Assembly (NCBI RefSeq): GCF_026230105.1
Contig: NC_079485.1
Location: 25,711,572 to 25,775,571, forward strand
DNA: 64,000 nucleotides
From: Diorhabda sublineata
Taxonomy: Eukaryota; Arthropoda; Insecta; Coleoptera; Chrysomelidae
Direction: 5' to 3'
The notes beneath the pieces were generated by a model. The model was not told where the DNA came from, ran no database searches, and worked only from the letters and a program-made list of their open reading frames with translations. A program made the translations under genes and the position numbers. Positions within the stretch are counted from its first letter, which is position 1. Each line of letters starts with the position of its first letter. Below are positions 21,791 to 33,689 of the stretch, one piece after another.

Positions 21791-23690
21791 ACAAAAATAT
21801 TGTCAAAAATCATTAAGTGTATTAAATGTATTTTGTATTTTTTCTGAATTTATAGATTTTTGAAATGGATTACATGCAACTAAGTCTAATTGAGTACTAA
21901 AAACCTTTTTTGATAATCAAAGGAACCTCGAAAAAAATACAGAACGATCTGTTACAAAGCACATTCATTAAGAAATAATTGAAAAATTTCATAAATCTCC
22001 TTTCTGGTTGATTAACTGGGAATTAACCAGTTGTTGTACATGACATTTTTGAGAATTGAAATATTATGAATAGAAGTGATTTAAATACTTTGATAAAGAG
22101 GTAAAGTATTGCTTGGTGATTCTTATTTTTCTTACGTGGCAACTATTTGATAAGTACATTATTCAAGCTGCTAAAAAATCAATGGAAATCGGATAAAGAC
22201 GAAAAAACTCTTTTCTTTTCGAAATTTTCACCACGTGCCGCCTCTAATGTCGCTGTACCATTGATAGTTTCTGAAATAGTTATATCAAAACTAGTAGGCG
22301 GTCGAACGTTCCCTTACGAGGGAATTATTCAAAATATACTGAGTAACAAAGAAATAAATGCAAATTATTCAACTATTTCTTGTATTTCTTCTTGTGGTTT
22401 TAACCATTAATTTTCAGATACAATAAATTTCACATATTTTTGACACGCCGAATCATTTTTAATTTAATTAATTGATAGTTATGCTATCTATAACCTTCGA
22501 AATAACCTTTTATGACCGAACGAATTGAATACCATTTTCAATCTAGAATAGCTGAAAGCTTAAACTAACATTGAGTTTTTTCAATATGTTCACCTTAAGG
22601 AATGGAATAATTGTATGAACGCAATTACCATATTGGATTTAATTGGCTCTGGGTGTAATCGATTAAATTAATATTTAATCGACACCATGCTTGTGAGTTG
22701 TGTTGAATTTTAATATTTGTGGTTGTATGAAATTATTTTATAAAAAATTTATTATTTTAGTGGTCTAATTAATTTCATGCAGCAAAATTTGATAAAAGAA
22801 GTTACTGACTAAAACATACTCCATGAGTTATACATTCAAGAATTATTATCAATAATCATTTTATTGGGAAATCCAAAAACACAAGATGAACAATAAAAAA
22901 CAAGAAAATTTCAGATCGAAATATTCACCTGTTTTAGAGGATATCACAAATTAGCATAATAAATTTCTAGTATAACATTTGTTGAAAAATAACCGAAAAT
23001 AATGATCAATTATTCAAAATTTCTAAAATTTTCTGATCACCAAGTGTTTGTAAACATGTTACACATTGAAGTTTATATAAGCATTTTTATACCCTTTGCA
23101 TTATACGTTTACAGATTTAAGCAATAATGTCAGTTTTTGTACCGTTCTGAATGAATGAATGAATGAATATAAAAGTACTCGTTAATAATGAGCGTGCTTT
23201 CGTCTAACATCAAGCTTAACAAGACCTTTGCATACTTCCTATAATGTCGTTTAAGTAGATTTATTTGTATTCAAACTCGATTATAACTGTGTTCTGTAGG
23301 GAATGTGAGGGTGGTTGATGGAAATTCAATCCCAAGGATGCGAGGCTGCAGTTTGCATTAAAGGGGTATCATGTCCAAAGCGTGATCGGCTACCCTTGCA
23401 CGACGCGGTTGAGTAGTTTTAAAAAAAATTATCCAATAACAGCACGAAACAACCATTAACTACATATATGTAACTTTGCGTATTTTAACGAATGCCTATG
23501 CAAACAGTAGCTTTACCAACTCTGAACGGATAAAATTTCTGCAATGCTAGGAATTCGAGTCCATAATCAAACACGCCGACTATCATAAACCGTCTGTACC
23601 TCGATTAATCTATGAACAATACGGATTTTTAATTCATACTAAATCTTTTCATAACTCGTCGTGAAAATTACAAGACAGAGGAAATACATA
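21791..23690. other. Intergenic DNA with one unassigned open frame and a (TGAA)n tract
   Basis: An open frame at 22147-22410 (87 codons, SPRAASNVAVPLIVSEIVIS in its middle) is less AT-rich than its flanks and might be an old coding relic; I do not recognise it. A tetranucleotide run of GAAT lies at 23147-23168. The GC-richer patch at about 23280-23420 is unassigned. Confidence 0.4.
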
Positions 23691-24125
23691 ATGATTTCCG
23701 TATCACCCTGCCAAAGTGGATGACAAGATCGAAAAAATCTGATTCTGATTGTAGGAATCGATGAAGAAACCGAATCTCGAATGAGTAACTAAACTTTGTG
23801 AAGGAATGAGAAAAGTTCAAAAAACTGTGGAAGGACAAGTCATAGGTCCTCTACCAAGATAATGCCCTGGCATATTGCTCGTCAACAGGTTTCTATCTGA
23901 ATTCATCATCCCAATGCTAGACTATCCACCCTATTGCTGACATGTTGTGCCGTGTGATTTCTACCTATTTTCTGAAGTGAAATCGACTAAAAATAACAAG
24001 ATTTCGGTTGGTTTAAGTGAACGAGAAATCGGGACACGTCATGAAGGAGCTGATAGAAGATGATATTTAGAACAGTTTCGAACAATGAATGTATCCCATG
24101 AAGCAGACACAAAGGAATTTAAAAT
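23690..24125 (+). pseudogene. Mariner relic (D), C-terminal part
   Basis: The + strand gives LYQDNALAYCSSTGFYLNSS (about 23850-23910) with the second catalytic Asp, then a frame-shifted LDYPPYC and VPCDFYLF with the third Asp (about 23920-23975), and the end region VMKELIEDD (about 24040-24065). This is the DNAPAH...PPYSPDLAPCDF block of vertumnana-like mariners. The upstream half is unrecognisable and stops are frequent. No terminal repeats found. Confidence 0.7.
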
Positions 24126-24835
24126 AAAATATTTTACAATATCAAAAATATCAATTACCGTTTCCAGCTCTAATAACATTGATTTTTTAATATTTATATT
24201 AATAAAATAAGGTGAAGGTGAAGACCATTTGATAAATTTGAGAAAATATGGAAGCTATCCCATTTAAAATATGAAAAAGCTATTATTTTCGTACATCAAC
24301 TAAAATTCAGGTATAATCACATAATTTTCATTCGAAATTTATTATAGGAAATGATAAGGGGTAGTTAATTTAAATGGATAACCCTGTACAAGTGAAAGTC
24401 ACTGATTCCATTTGTTATTAATTATTGTAACAGAAACAATCACGACCGGTTGTAGCAATTAATATTTTTATCGAATGTACCCGAAACACTTTACCATATA
24501 GCGTGTCATTTACAATTTCTAATGTCAAATTTACGCCACACATTACCACATCACGGATACTGAAATGCATCTAAAGGCAAGTTGCAAGGTTGAATTAGAC
24601 ATGTGAAGGTCTAAAAATTAAATAATATCTATATAGAGCAAACCAAACGCTATTTTTTACACAATTCTATTATGTTCATTGTGTGAAAATTTTTTTACGA
24701 TTCCATTAATAATAATTACTTACCGGTTCTTTTATTTGTAATCCTTTAATCTTCTATTCAACACTTAATAATTAATATTCCTAAAAAAGAGAGACATAGA
24801 TTCTGAAGAACCACGAGTTATTCAACTTATTATTT
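24126..24835. other. AT-rich intergenic DNA
   Basis: No recognisable feature. Confidence 0.45.
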
Positions 24836-25700
24836 TACGAGGGTTGTCTGAGAAGTTTACGATCTTGATGATGTCAACACTTATCAATATATTTGCGAGT
24901 TGGGAAATATATTTGCACATGCGTTGACAGATTTCCACTATAATTTCAGATAGTGACAATCATATAAGTGAGTATCGAGATGTCATTGATTATTTTTTTT
25001 TTTTGAAAGGTAATACTCCCACGAAGATAATAGAGGAGCTAGACACTGTACCGAGACTCTGCACAAACATTTAGGACTTTAAAATTTTGGTCCCCTAAAT
25101 TCAAACGATCAGAAACTCCGACTACCAGCAATATCATCGAAAAATTCACCAAATGGTATAATGATATTGAACGACCGTCTGCTTGAGGCTAGAAAATTAA
25201 AAGAGACTAGCGGAATATCAACGAACATATTTGCCTATATTGATAGAACAATTATGCTCGCGTAAGCTATAAGGGTGTTGGATGCTGCGTTTGTTCACTT
25301 TGGACAATTTCCTAAGACTCATTGACACAATTTAAACAAAATGAGCTGGATTTTTGGCGGTTTCCATCAGGACAATGCACTTCAGTGATCGTCATAGATA
25401 ACAGTTAATAAATTGTATTCTGAATTGATCAACTACCCACAGTACTCACCACATATAACCCCCAGAAACTTTTTTCTGTTTTCTAACCTCAAAGTTCCAC
25501 TTGCAGGAGTGAGATTTTCAAAAAACGAGGATGTTACCGACCGCGTAAATGCCTATATTGAGGAAAATGACGCCAACCATTATTTGGGTTTAAAAGGTTA
25601 GAGCATCGTTGGACTAAGTTTATAGACTTAAAAGAAGACTATGTTGAAAAATAAAAATTATTATTGTGAAAAAGTTTTGTTTCTTTGATATAAATTTTCC
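24836..25700 (+). pseudogene. Mariner relic (E), decayed throughout
   Basis: The left end, TA then CGAGGGTTGTCTGAGAAGTT at 24838, looks like a mariner terminal repeat. The coding part opens near 24980 with RDVIDYFFFLKGNTPTKIIE, the N-terminal helix-turn-helix. The middle is badly decayed. FHQDNA (25366-25385) has the second Asp. 25413-25601 reads INYPQYSPHITPRNFFLFSN and onward to the C-terminus, where the third Asp is replaced (PRNF). The last residues, RWTKFIDLKEDYVEK, end near 25655. A clear right terminal repeat was not found. Confidence 0.78.
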
Positions 25701-25980
25701 AGAAATATTTCGAGACCTTTATTTTTAAAATGAAAATACCCCTCCAATAATAGAAAAAATATTTATTAAGCCCTAACACTTTTCAATAGTTTAATAATCC
25801 CTGTTTACATAAGTAGGGGCGGTTAATATCGGTTAATTTTATGGTCGAAAAAATACCTGAACCTATTCAGAATAATAAACATGAAAATAACATTAAAAAT
25901 TAGTATTCTGTTGAGTGTCATAGTGGTTGTAGTCAAGTGGTTCTCTGTTCATAGTGCAAAAAAAGACTATAGAGACGAAA

Positions 25981-27496
25981 ATGTCACGTCAAACACGCCC
26001 CAGTTGCAAAACTTCTGACAAATTTTGCTATATTTGTGGAGAATAATAAAAAGCCTATTTCAAATATTGTAGTACTTTAATTGGAGACCAAGACAAGCAG
26101 TGGGACCCCCACGTGTGCTGTGTTAGTTGTAGCGTGTCATTGGTGCAGTGGATGAAAAGGAATAAAAAAAGCATGCCTTTTGAAATTCCAATAATATGGC
26201 GGGAACCTACTAACCATTTTGACGACTGCTATTTCTGTCTAAAAGACTGAAGGTTATTCTAAAAAAGCACGACCTGATCCCCTTAACGAAGATTTACCAG
26301 TACCGATTGCGCCTTTAGATCAACAAAATATTGTTTTAGAAGATACTGGAGACAACGTATCATCAGGAAGCTCCGAAGAGCAATGCACCGACCCTATTTT
26401 TACTCCAAGTACCAGCTCCAGCGAGCCAGATTTGATTGCTCAAAGTGAGTTGAATGATTTAGCACGTGATTTGGGGTTATCAAAGCAACAGTCTGCACTT
26501 CTTGCTTCCCGTCTTGAGCAATGAAAAATTCGTTGTGTGCGTGTACGGAAGTTGATGGTCTAATGAAGGAACTTGATATTGAGCGTAATCCCAGTGAGTG
26601 GCGCCTATTTTTTGACTCGTCTAAATACAGTTTAAAAGAAGTGTTATTACACCATGGAAATTTAAAACAGTCTATACCAGTTGTTCATTCTGTGAAGATG
26701 AAAGAAGCTTATGAAAATATTCATTTGATTTTAGACAAAATTAACTACAACAAGGATAAGTGGCAGATATGCGGGGACCTGAAGGTGATTGGAATTTTAA
26801 TGGGACTTCAGGGAGGGTTTACGAAACGTTGCTGTTTTCTTTGATTATGGAACAGTCGGGCAGTAGATCAAAACTATATAAAAATAATTAGCAAGCAAGA
26901 AGTGAGTTTCAACCGGTACTTCAAAATGTCAAGTTTATACCTCTTGTAGATCCCAAAAATGTCCTTCTGCCTCCCTTCACATTAAACTTGGATTGATGAA
27001 AAACTTGTAAAGCTATGGATAAAGAGGGTGATGGATTCAAATATCTTAGAGAAGTCTTTCTCCAGTTGAGTGATGCCAAATTGAAGGAATGGATTTTTAT
27101 TGGACACAAATGAAAAAATTGCTGGACAATGACAATTTTGCAGAAAAGCTCACCAGACAGGAACTTGAGAGAGCATGTAAGGCATTTGTTAGTGTAGTGA
27201 GGGAATTTTTGGGCAACAATAAGGATCCAAACTACCAACAGTTAGTTTATGAACTTCTAGACGCCTACAAATCCCTTGGTGCTCGAACGTCATTGAAAAT
27301 TAATTTCCTTCATTACCATCTGACATTTTTTCCTGAAAATTTGGAAGCTGTCAGTGCTGAGGAGGGTGAAAGGTTCCACCAAGATATTAGGACAATGGAA
27401 ATTTGGTTTCAAGGACGATGGGATTCGGCTATGATGGGTGATTACTGTTTGTTTTTAAAAAGAGAAAGTTCAACCCCTCATAAAAGAAAAAAGTGA
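25981..27496 (+). pseudogene. Broken gene of an unclassified repeated protein family
   Basis: From ATG 25981 the frame reads MSRQTRPSCKTSDKFCYICG, then two stops (26044-26049), then a Cys/His-rich stretch DPHVCCVSCSVSLVQWM and REPTNHFDDCYFC that looks zinc-binding. After a frameshift near 26250 come an acidic-Ser linker and SELNDLARDLGLSKQQSALL. A deletion at 26520 joins to 26521-26841 (NPSEWRLFFDSSKYSLKEVL, then CGDLKVIGILMGLQ). A poorly conserved part follows to 27088, then 27089-27496 (HYHLTFFPENLEAV, then EEGERFHQDIR) to a natural-looking stop. I recall near-identical proteins of about 500-600 residues, many copies per genome, in aphids, beetles, Hydra and other animals, always unnamed. 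The function is unknown. Confidence 0.72.
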
Positions 27497-28103
27497 TGCT
27501 AATTGATATTTAAAATGATTTTTCAAAAGTTTTTGTTTTTAATAGATGTGAGGCATGTTTATTAGATGGAAACTATAAATATTGTCAATATATACGATTT
27601 CAAAACGTAAAATTATTTTTATAATAAATATTAAATATTTTACCAATGAATATAGTTCTATGAATGTAACATAAAAACCTTACGTGTTACAATTATTTTT
27701 TACATTACAAATTTTTTTTGTCGACCAGTGTAATTGATGCTCGCATTTTACATATTACCAAAAAACAAAATTTCTTCTTGAGACTAATAAATAATAGAAC
27801 AAATATTATCTATATTGCTATTAAATGTCAATATAAGTATCATTGAAATGCCGTATATAAAAACAATGATGAAAAATACTATTGTTCTAATTATTCTTTA
27901 CCATAAATTAATTTAAAAGCCATAAATACACGGATCCGATTATTTTATAACAATTTAAAAATTGTGGGTGTGATCCGCATTGAAAAATAACTATCTAGTC
28001 GAGGGCGTTAGAGCAAGGACTCGACAAATTTCGCGAAGAAGTGAATGTTCACAATAGTAAAATAAATCCAAGGAAAAACACGAATAACATTACCAAAACC
28101 AAA
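27497..28103. other. AT-rich intergenic DNA
   Basis: No recognisable feature. The last 130 bases rise in GC toward the candidate first exon at 28350. Confidence 0.45.
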
Positions 28104-28137
28104 AGTGGGGATTAAGTTTTCACTTCTAATCCCCACT
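28104..28137. repeat. Perfect 11-bp hairpin
   Basis: AGTGGGGATTA at 28104-28114 is followed after 12 bases by its exact complement TAATCCCCACT at 28127-28137. It sits about 210 bp upstream of the candidate start codon at 28350. It could be a regulatory site or chance. Confidence 0.6.
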
Positions 28138-28182
28138 GGCTAATCGGACTTAAGAGAAACTTTCAATTCTACTACGATCCAG

Positions 28183-28389
28183 TCAGTTAAAGCACTTGTT
28201 GCGGCGACAAAATCGGGCGCGCACTTTTGCTGTCACATTTGAGGAGAATTTCGTTTTCCGATACGTACATGGAGAAGTGTTATTAGCTCCTGCGTGTGAC
28301 ATTAGTGTCTGGACCATCTTTAGTGATATTTCCGACGATATCTACGAAAATGGTGATCAGTGTATCAATTTTCATTTTTCTTTTCTTCG
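28183..28389 (+). CDS. Candidate first exon: 5' UTR plus signal-peptide start
   Basis: ATG at 28350-28352 (context GAAAATGG) opens MVISVSIFIFLFF, a short hydrophobic run typical of a secretory signal peptide, and breaks at 28389 in phase 1 before GTAAGT, an ideal donor. The 150 bases before it are clearly richer in G and C than the flanks, as expected of a 5' UTR. TCAGTT at 28183-28188 matches the arthropod initiator, so transcription may start there. The next exon was not found, so the protein cannot be named. A receptor, neuropeptide or secreted protein would fit. It could also be chance. Confidence 0.4.
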
Positions 28390-30051
28390 GTAAGTTATCA
28401 GACTAATGCTCATTTATTTGGCGCAATGTATGTGTATAAAATTTTCGGTGTCGTGCACCCATACACTTGCGCTGCCTACACTAAAATAATGAAAAACAAA
28501 TCAAATGAAACGATAAAAAATTAGTTTGTTGAAAATATTGAATGTCAGTCAAATACAACTCTTTATTTACTCATTTTATATATTTGAAAATTATCCTCAA
28601 ACTAAATTTAACTATTTGAAAAAATATCATGTGAGTCATTGAAACTTTAGTAATGTCTAGTATCTTCATATTTCGCTTTTATTTTTGTTGGAAAATATAT
28701 GTTTTATAGTTAAAAAATTGACGATAATTTCAATTTTCTTCGGAACAATTACAATTACAACATAAAACTATAGTTTCAGAACTGTAGGTAGACACAAAAC
28801 TTTTTAATTAATTTGTATATCCTGGGATAATTTTTTTCAGTTTGATAAAATATTTCGAATGTATGTTGAATTAGAATAATTATCATTTCATTATATTATC
28901 AATTTGAAAAAAGTTTTATTTTCAAAGTATATATTAAAAAATTCAGTACAAAAGTTATATTTTTATTCATAAACGTTTTATTTATTATATAAGGTACTTC
29001 TAAATTCAGGAGGTAATTGCTCGTATGAAATTTCTATAACAAAATTTCCTTAGCCCACTTTTCCTGAGATATCGCCCTTAACAGGTTGTGACTGAAATTG
29101 GGTTTTTATTTTATTTTTTAAATTTGAAAAAAGGTATAAACTTGAAATTCTGTAATTTTTGAAGGTGGTCTGAGGAAAATGATGTTATATATAATTGATA
29201 TTATTATAAATCAAAAAGTCTCAAATCTGATCTGATATTAAAAAAAACAATAAATTATTCATAGTATTTTTACGATCAGAATGACTATCAATACATATAC
29301 TTTTCTTTGGTTAATATATCGTCTGCTTATTATTGTGTGACTACAATCATATTAACGATAAAATTCCTAATGATTTACAGATCTACAAAATTTTTCGGTA
29401 AAATATAATTTATCAAGGACGAAAGCTAACCAATGTTAATATTTCAAGTTGAAAACTCTTACTTTATCAATAGGATCTGGCTAATTTAATAGTCAGTGAA
29501 CCAAAGATTTCACTTTGTTTATATACTTGAAATATTTCTATGCCATGTCTAGCTTCATTGAGGTCATATTGAGATGTTAGAATAATTTTTAAGCAGGTTG
29601 TATTTAATAACTATTGAATTTATCGTTAAACGTTAATATTTGTCATTAACAAAAATAAACTTTTCACTTGCGAATATTTCAACTCATCTGTCAGATTCGC
29701 GACAGATACATGGAAATTAATAAATCGTATTAGAATGCTAAAAGTTTAGAAGATTGATATTTGAGTCATCCTTAAAAAATCAAGAAAAATGAATATTTTG
29801 ACATTAGTTGCCTAATACACAACTTTCTTTATTGTATTAAATTTGTCCCGATATCAGTTGACCAATATTAATGAGCTAACAGAGCTGTACTAGAGCACAC
29901 CACATAAAAACAAAATAAATCTATTATTCGAATAGTCATTTAATTATAATGAAGATGTACTTTTCTCGAATAATAAATTTCTAAGAGTCTGTACGAATTT
30001 CTTTACTTTTAAAAGAATCACTGCATAGATGATTCTATCTAATTAATGTAT

Positions 30052-30058
<7 letters not shown>
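28390..30058. other. AT-rich DNA, possible first intron
   Basis: No coding-like segment or repeat seen. Confidence 0.45.

Positions 30059-30115
<57 letters not shown>
30059..30115. repeat. (TA)n microsatellite
   Basis: About 28 uninterrupted TA units. Confidence 0.97.
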
Positions 30116-30118
<3 letters not shown>

Positions 30119-30179
30119 CATAAATAATGTCGGTTTCCAATGTTCACTTTGTTTATTAAATAATCATTCAGAAAGGAAC

Positions 30180-30700
30180 TCAAAATATTCAAAAATATTT
30201 ATAATATTCGAAGTGTAGCCCATCGAACTCAATGGTTTGAACCCAACGTTCAGTTAGCTCATTGAGACCTTGGTAGAACCATACTTTGGGTTTAGATGCA
30301 AAAAATTGTGGCACTTCATTTTTAATATCTGCTTTGAATTCGAATTGTTTCCTACTCAAAAATTTCCCCATGGATTTGGATAAAGAATGAATCGACGGTA
30401 CAAGATCCGGAGTAAATTTTGGGTAGGGTAGGACTTCAATACCACCATGTTCTTATGTGGTTTGTGAGAAGTTACTTTCGGTTAACTAAAGCTTGATATT
30501 TCTCCTATGAAAATTGATGCATTAGCATCAGTTCTCCACTATATACTTTGGAATTTATATCTGAACCATTTAAAATAATTTTGAAGTACACTAAACCCAT
30601 AACTCCAGATAGACAACAAAACTTTCTGCTCGATTCGACCTCGCTTTGCGACTAGTTCTGGTATTTATCCTTACATTTGATTTTTCATCTATCGGAAAGG
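30180..30700 (-). pseudogene. Mauritiana-like mariner relic (F), C-terminal half
   Basis: On the minus strand, 30371-30189 reads MGKFLSRKQFEFKADIKNEV, then FFASKPKVWFYQGLNELTER and the DGLHFEY terminus. Just upstream, in another frame, FTPDLVPSIHSL corresponds to the YSPDLAPSDYHLF block with the third Asp replaced. Farther upstream (30430-30680) the reading KVLLSIWSYGF and the following residues fit the central domain. The N-terminal half is not recognisable. No terminal repeats found. Confidence 0.72.
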
Positions 30701-31244
30701 CAAGGGCAACTATTTGCACACCTGTTGACGTATCTCTTGAATCGTGAGGTACGGAACTTTTATTTTGATTGGCGATTTATATTACTAGGTTGGTTTGGTA
30801 CTGCTTCCTTTGTAACCTCAATATCCCACGCAAGTGGACTTCATGTTTACTAATTTTTACATATGAAACCAACCTCTCTATTTCCTTCTAGTTTCATTAT
30901 CCACTATGACATAGTCTTTATTGTATCACTGTTTTCATTTGTCAAACAAATACTTAATTGATTATAGGGTGAAATGAATCAGGTACAATTATCTCTATCT
31001 GTCACAATATTTTATCTCACATTACTTAAAATTTTTGCACAGAACTAGAAAAGTTCTATATATTATCGTATTATCATGTTGTTCATATTGTGGTGTAAAT
31101 ATCAGCAAACACATAACATAGTTTCTTGTTGACGTAAATTACGATATGTAATAAATTTGCGTTGGTGTTACTTCACTAACAAAGTCCGCGCCTGCTTTTC
31201 TTGTATCGAAAGTTGTCTGTAAGAAGGATTTTAGTAATATAAAC

Positions 31245-31974
31245 TACGAGGTCTGGCTATTAAATAACAAGACTGCGCGCCTAGAGGGCACCCTAGACGG
31301 GTGGGGTAAAAAATGAGTAGTGCTTTGAGTATCTAGATATCTTGTCTATGCACGTCCCAAAACATGTTTCCGTTACCATGTGCCCAAAACCATGTGTGAT
31401 GAAAAACAGGGGCAACGACTCAATCTCAAATTTCTCGTTAAATGAAAAAAACTCCTGGTTAGTGCTATAAATTAAGATGAAGAAGACCAGCGCCCAGGTT
31501 GCCCTTGACTGTTTCATCTCCGGGAGCAGTTATCAAATCAACCAAATTGTGCGTGCAGGTCATGGAATGAGTATCCGGATAATTGACGAGGCCGTAAACG
31601 CCGATAAAGAAACGGTTTGAAAAATTTTACACGAGGAATTACACATGACAAAAATCTGTACAAAGCTGGTGCCAAGAAATCTGACTCCTGACCAAAAGCT
31701 CTCGCATCAACGGGTCTGCTCAGATTTCCTTGAAAGGTTCAAAATAGATCTGCTTTGAAAAGGATCTGAGTCAATAGAAGCAAAAAAAGCAGAGCTCCTA
31801 AAGGCCCTTACCAAAGAAGACTTCCAGCATTGCTTCGATCAATGGAAAAAAAGATGTAAAAGTGTGTGGCGAGGGGAGGGGAGTATATTGAAGGGGAGCA
31901 TTCAAATGTAGAATAATTTTTATAATAAAACCCTTTTTCTTAACCAGTCTCATTATTTAATAGCAAAACCTCTA
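31245..31974 (+). mobile_element. Short mariner (G) with TIRs and catalytic core deleted
   Basis: TA duplications at 31245-31246 and 31973-31974 enclose 726 bp. The ends are inverted copies: GAGGTCTGGCTATTAAATAA on the left and, reversed, GAGGTTTTGCTATTAAATAA on the right, continuing AGACTG. Inside on the + strand: IRIIDEAVNADKETV, ILHEELHMTKICTKLVPRNL and TPDQKLSHQRVCSDFLERFK from the N-terminal domain. These run directly into IEAKKAELLKALTKEDFQHC and FDQWKKRC from the extreme C-terminus (about 31775-31860). All three catalytic Asp regions are gone. This is a non-autonomous deletion derivative that kept ends and helix-turn-helix coding. Confidence 0.87.
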
Positions 31975-32475
31975 CTACACTATGTGCACTGTTTATATTT
32001 TATTTCATTTACATTTTCGCTTCCACTAAAGGTAATTAGATTTGCTATAATAATTCAACAATACATTGTATCCTTCATTAATCCCAATAACTTTTCAAAT
32101 GGGCACATTTGCAACTCCAACAAAGTGTAGATTTACAAATTATCTGTATGTTAGCCATTATAAGGCAAACGTCATGATACTGGCTAAAATATTACCATTT
32201 TATTATGAGATATAATATGGAGAAACTTTTAAAAGTAAATAAGGTTTAATCAACAATTTAATACAATCAAGGCAACAATAAATGCTTATATGAGAAGTGA
32301 GGTTACGATATCAGCATTGAGATTACACGAATTCATTATTTTGAATTGACAGTATGAAAGCACACAATTCTAAAATAAACCATTTGTACTATGATAAGAT
32401 AGAGAATTTCAAATGTTAGTAAAAAAACTAATCAATCCATAATCTGTTTTCCAAGATATATAAACAACCTTATAG

Positions 32476-32477
<2 letters not shown>
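31975..32477. other. AT-rich intergenic DNA
   Basis: No recognisable feature. Confidence 0.5.

Positions 32478-32565
<88 letters not shown>
32478..32565. repeat. (AT)n microsatellite
   Basis: About 44 uninterrupted AT units. Confidence 0.97.
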
Positions 32566-32570
<5 letters not shown>

Positions 32571-32941
32571 TAACATGCTTGTATATATGAAGTGACAGAA
32601 ATTTTAATTACATATTCAGATAAAATCAAGCGATCCTTGTTATACTGTCATTCGGTGATATCTGAGAAACAATCGAGGGAAATTTAGACACTTGAGGGGG
32701 TGCAAGAGACAAAAAAACAGTAGGAAGTCTGTGAGAAAATCGGGAAAGAAATTACAGGGAATTGAAGGAAGAAGTGACAAATAATACAAACTAAGGCTTA
32801 AAAAAGACACAAAATGCCAGTTAAAATTTTCTTATGAGTGGAAAAATTGTCGAGTAATCTTTTACGTGACAAATATTCATCAAAACATTTTGATAAACAT
32901 TAAACACCTTTTGATATATTAATGTTTCTAAATGTTCTTGA

Positions 32942-33165
32942 TTTTAGGTCTCTTCTGCTTCAACATTAGTTTTCTTTTAATAATTTTTGAAAGATTGATA
33001 AAAAAATTGACGTTTCGACTTAATTTCAGTCTTTACTGTCTTTACTTCACTGACAGGGTCAATATCATATTTTGATAAAGACTGAAGTTAAGTGGAAACG
33101 TATTTTTTTATCAATCAATAGAAATTATTAAAAAAACTAATTTGAAAACAGTAGAGACCTAAAAC
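32942..33165. repeat. Long inverted repeat Z1 with ~95-bp arms
   Basis: The left arm 32942-33036 and right arm 33072-33165 are inverted copies with scattered mismatches. Shared blocks include TTTAGGTCTCT, TTAGTTTTTTT/CTTTTAATAATTT, GATTGATAAAAAAAT and TCAGTCTTTA. The loop is only about 35 bp, so a transcript would form a long imperfect hairpin. The outer part of the left arm, with flank, recurs at 52340-52430, so it belongs to an interspersed family. Confidence 0.75.
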
Positions 33166-33170
33166 CAATC

Positions 33171-33465
33171 ATTAGGTGATATATGAGGCATGCTCAGCAA
33201 TTAAAAAACACAATATCTATTTACACCTATTACTTTGAATTTCATGAGTCAGTGGTTACGACTTTCTCCTTGTAACTGCGATGCAAGCCATTAGGAATGC
33301 CAATTTCGGCGGTTTGTCGATGACATCACGTTCTTCGGAGGAGATGTAATTCAATATTCTTCCTGGAACGGCAAGTCAACATTACGAATCATGAAAATCG
33401 AAATAATACTTGTAAATAGATATTATGTTTTTTAATTACTGAGCATGCCTCATATATCACCTAAT
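33171..33465. repeat. Long inverted repeat Z2 with 77-bp arms
   Basis: Left arm 33171-33247 and right arm 33389-33465 are near-perfect inverted copies: ATTAGGTGATATATGAGGCA then TGCTCAG, and inner blocks AATTAAAAAACA and TATCTATTTACA. The interior is 141 bp, GC-richer and non-coding. It begins only five bases after inverted repeat Z1 ends. This looks like a small MITE. Confidence 0.82.
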
Positions 33466-33689
33466 AATTCAAATCATATATCGCCGTCTACGGCTGGAGA
33501 TCTACTTGACTAATGGTTCGCAGTTGGAGGTGAGGATGTCACCAGAAGACGTCTACTGAGGAATATTTAACTACATGAATCAAGTAGCAGCGCTGGCTGG
33601 CAATGTCTTCAGTTCGATTTAGAGTCTCCGAAAGAGAGGACGTTACGCCACCTTGAAGAGACGCAACAACGTCGAAACTAGTCAATGAT

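Noticed and set aside
31293..31517. A minus-strand open frame of 74 codons.
   Set aside because: It is antisense to mariner G, whose + strand coding and terminal repeats explain the sequence.
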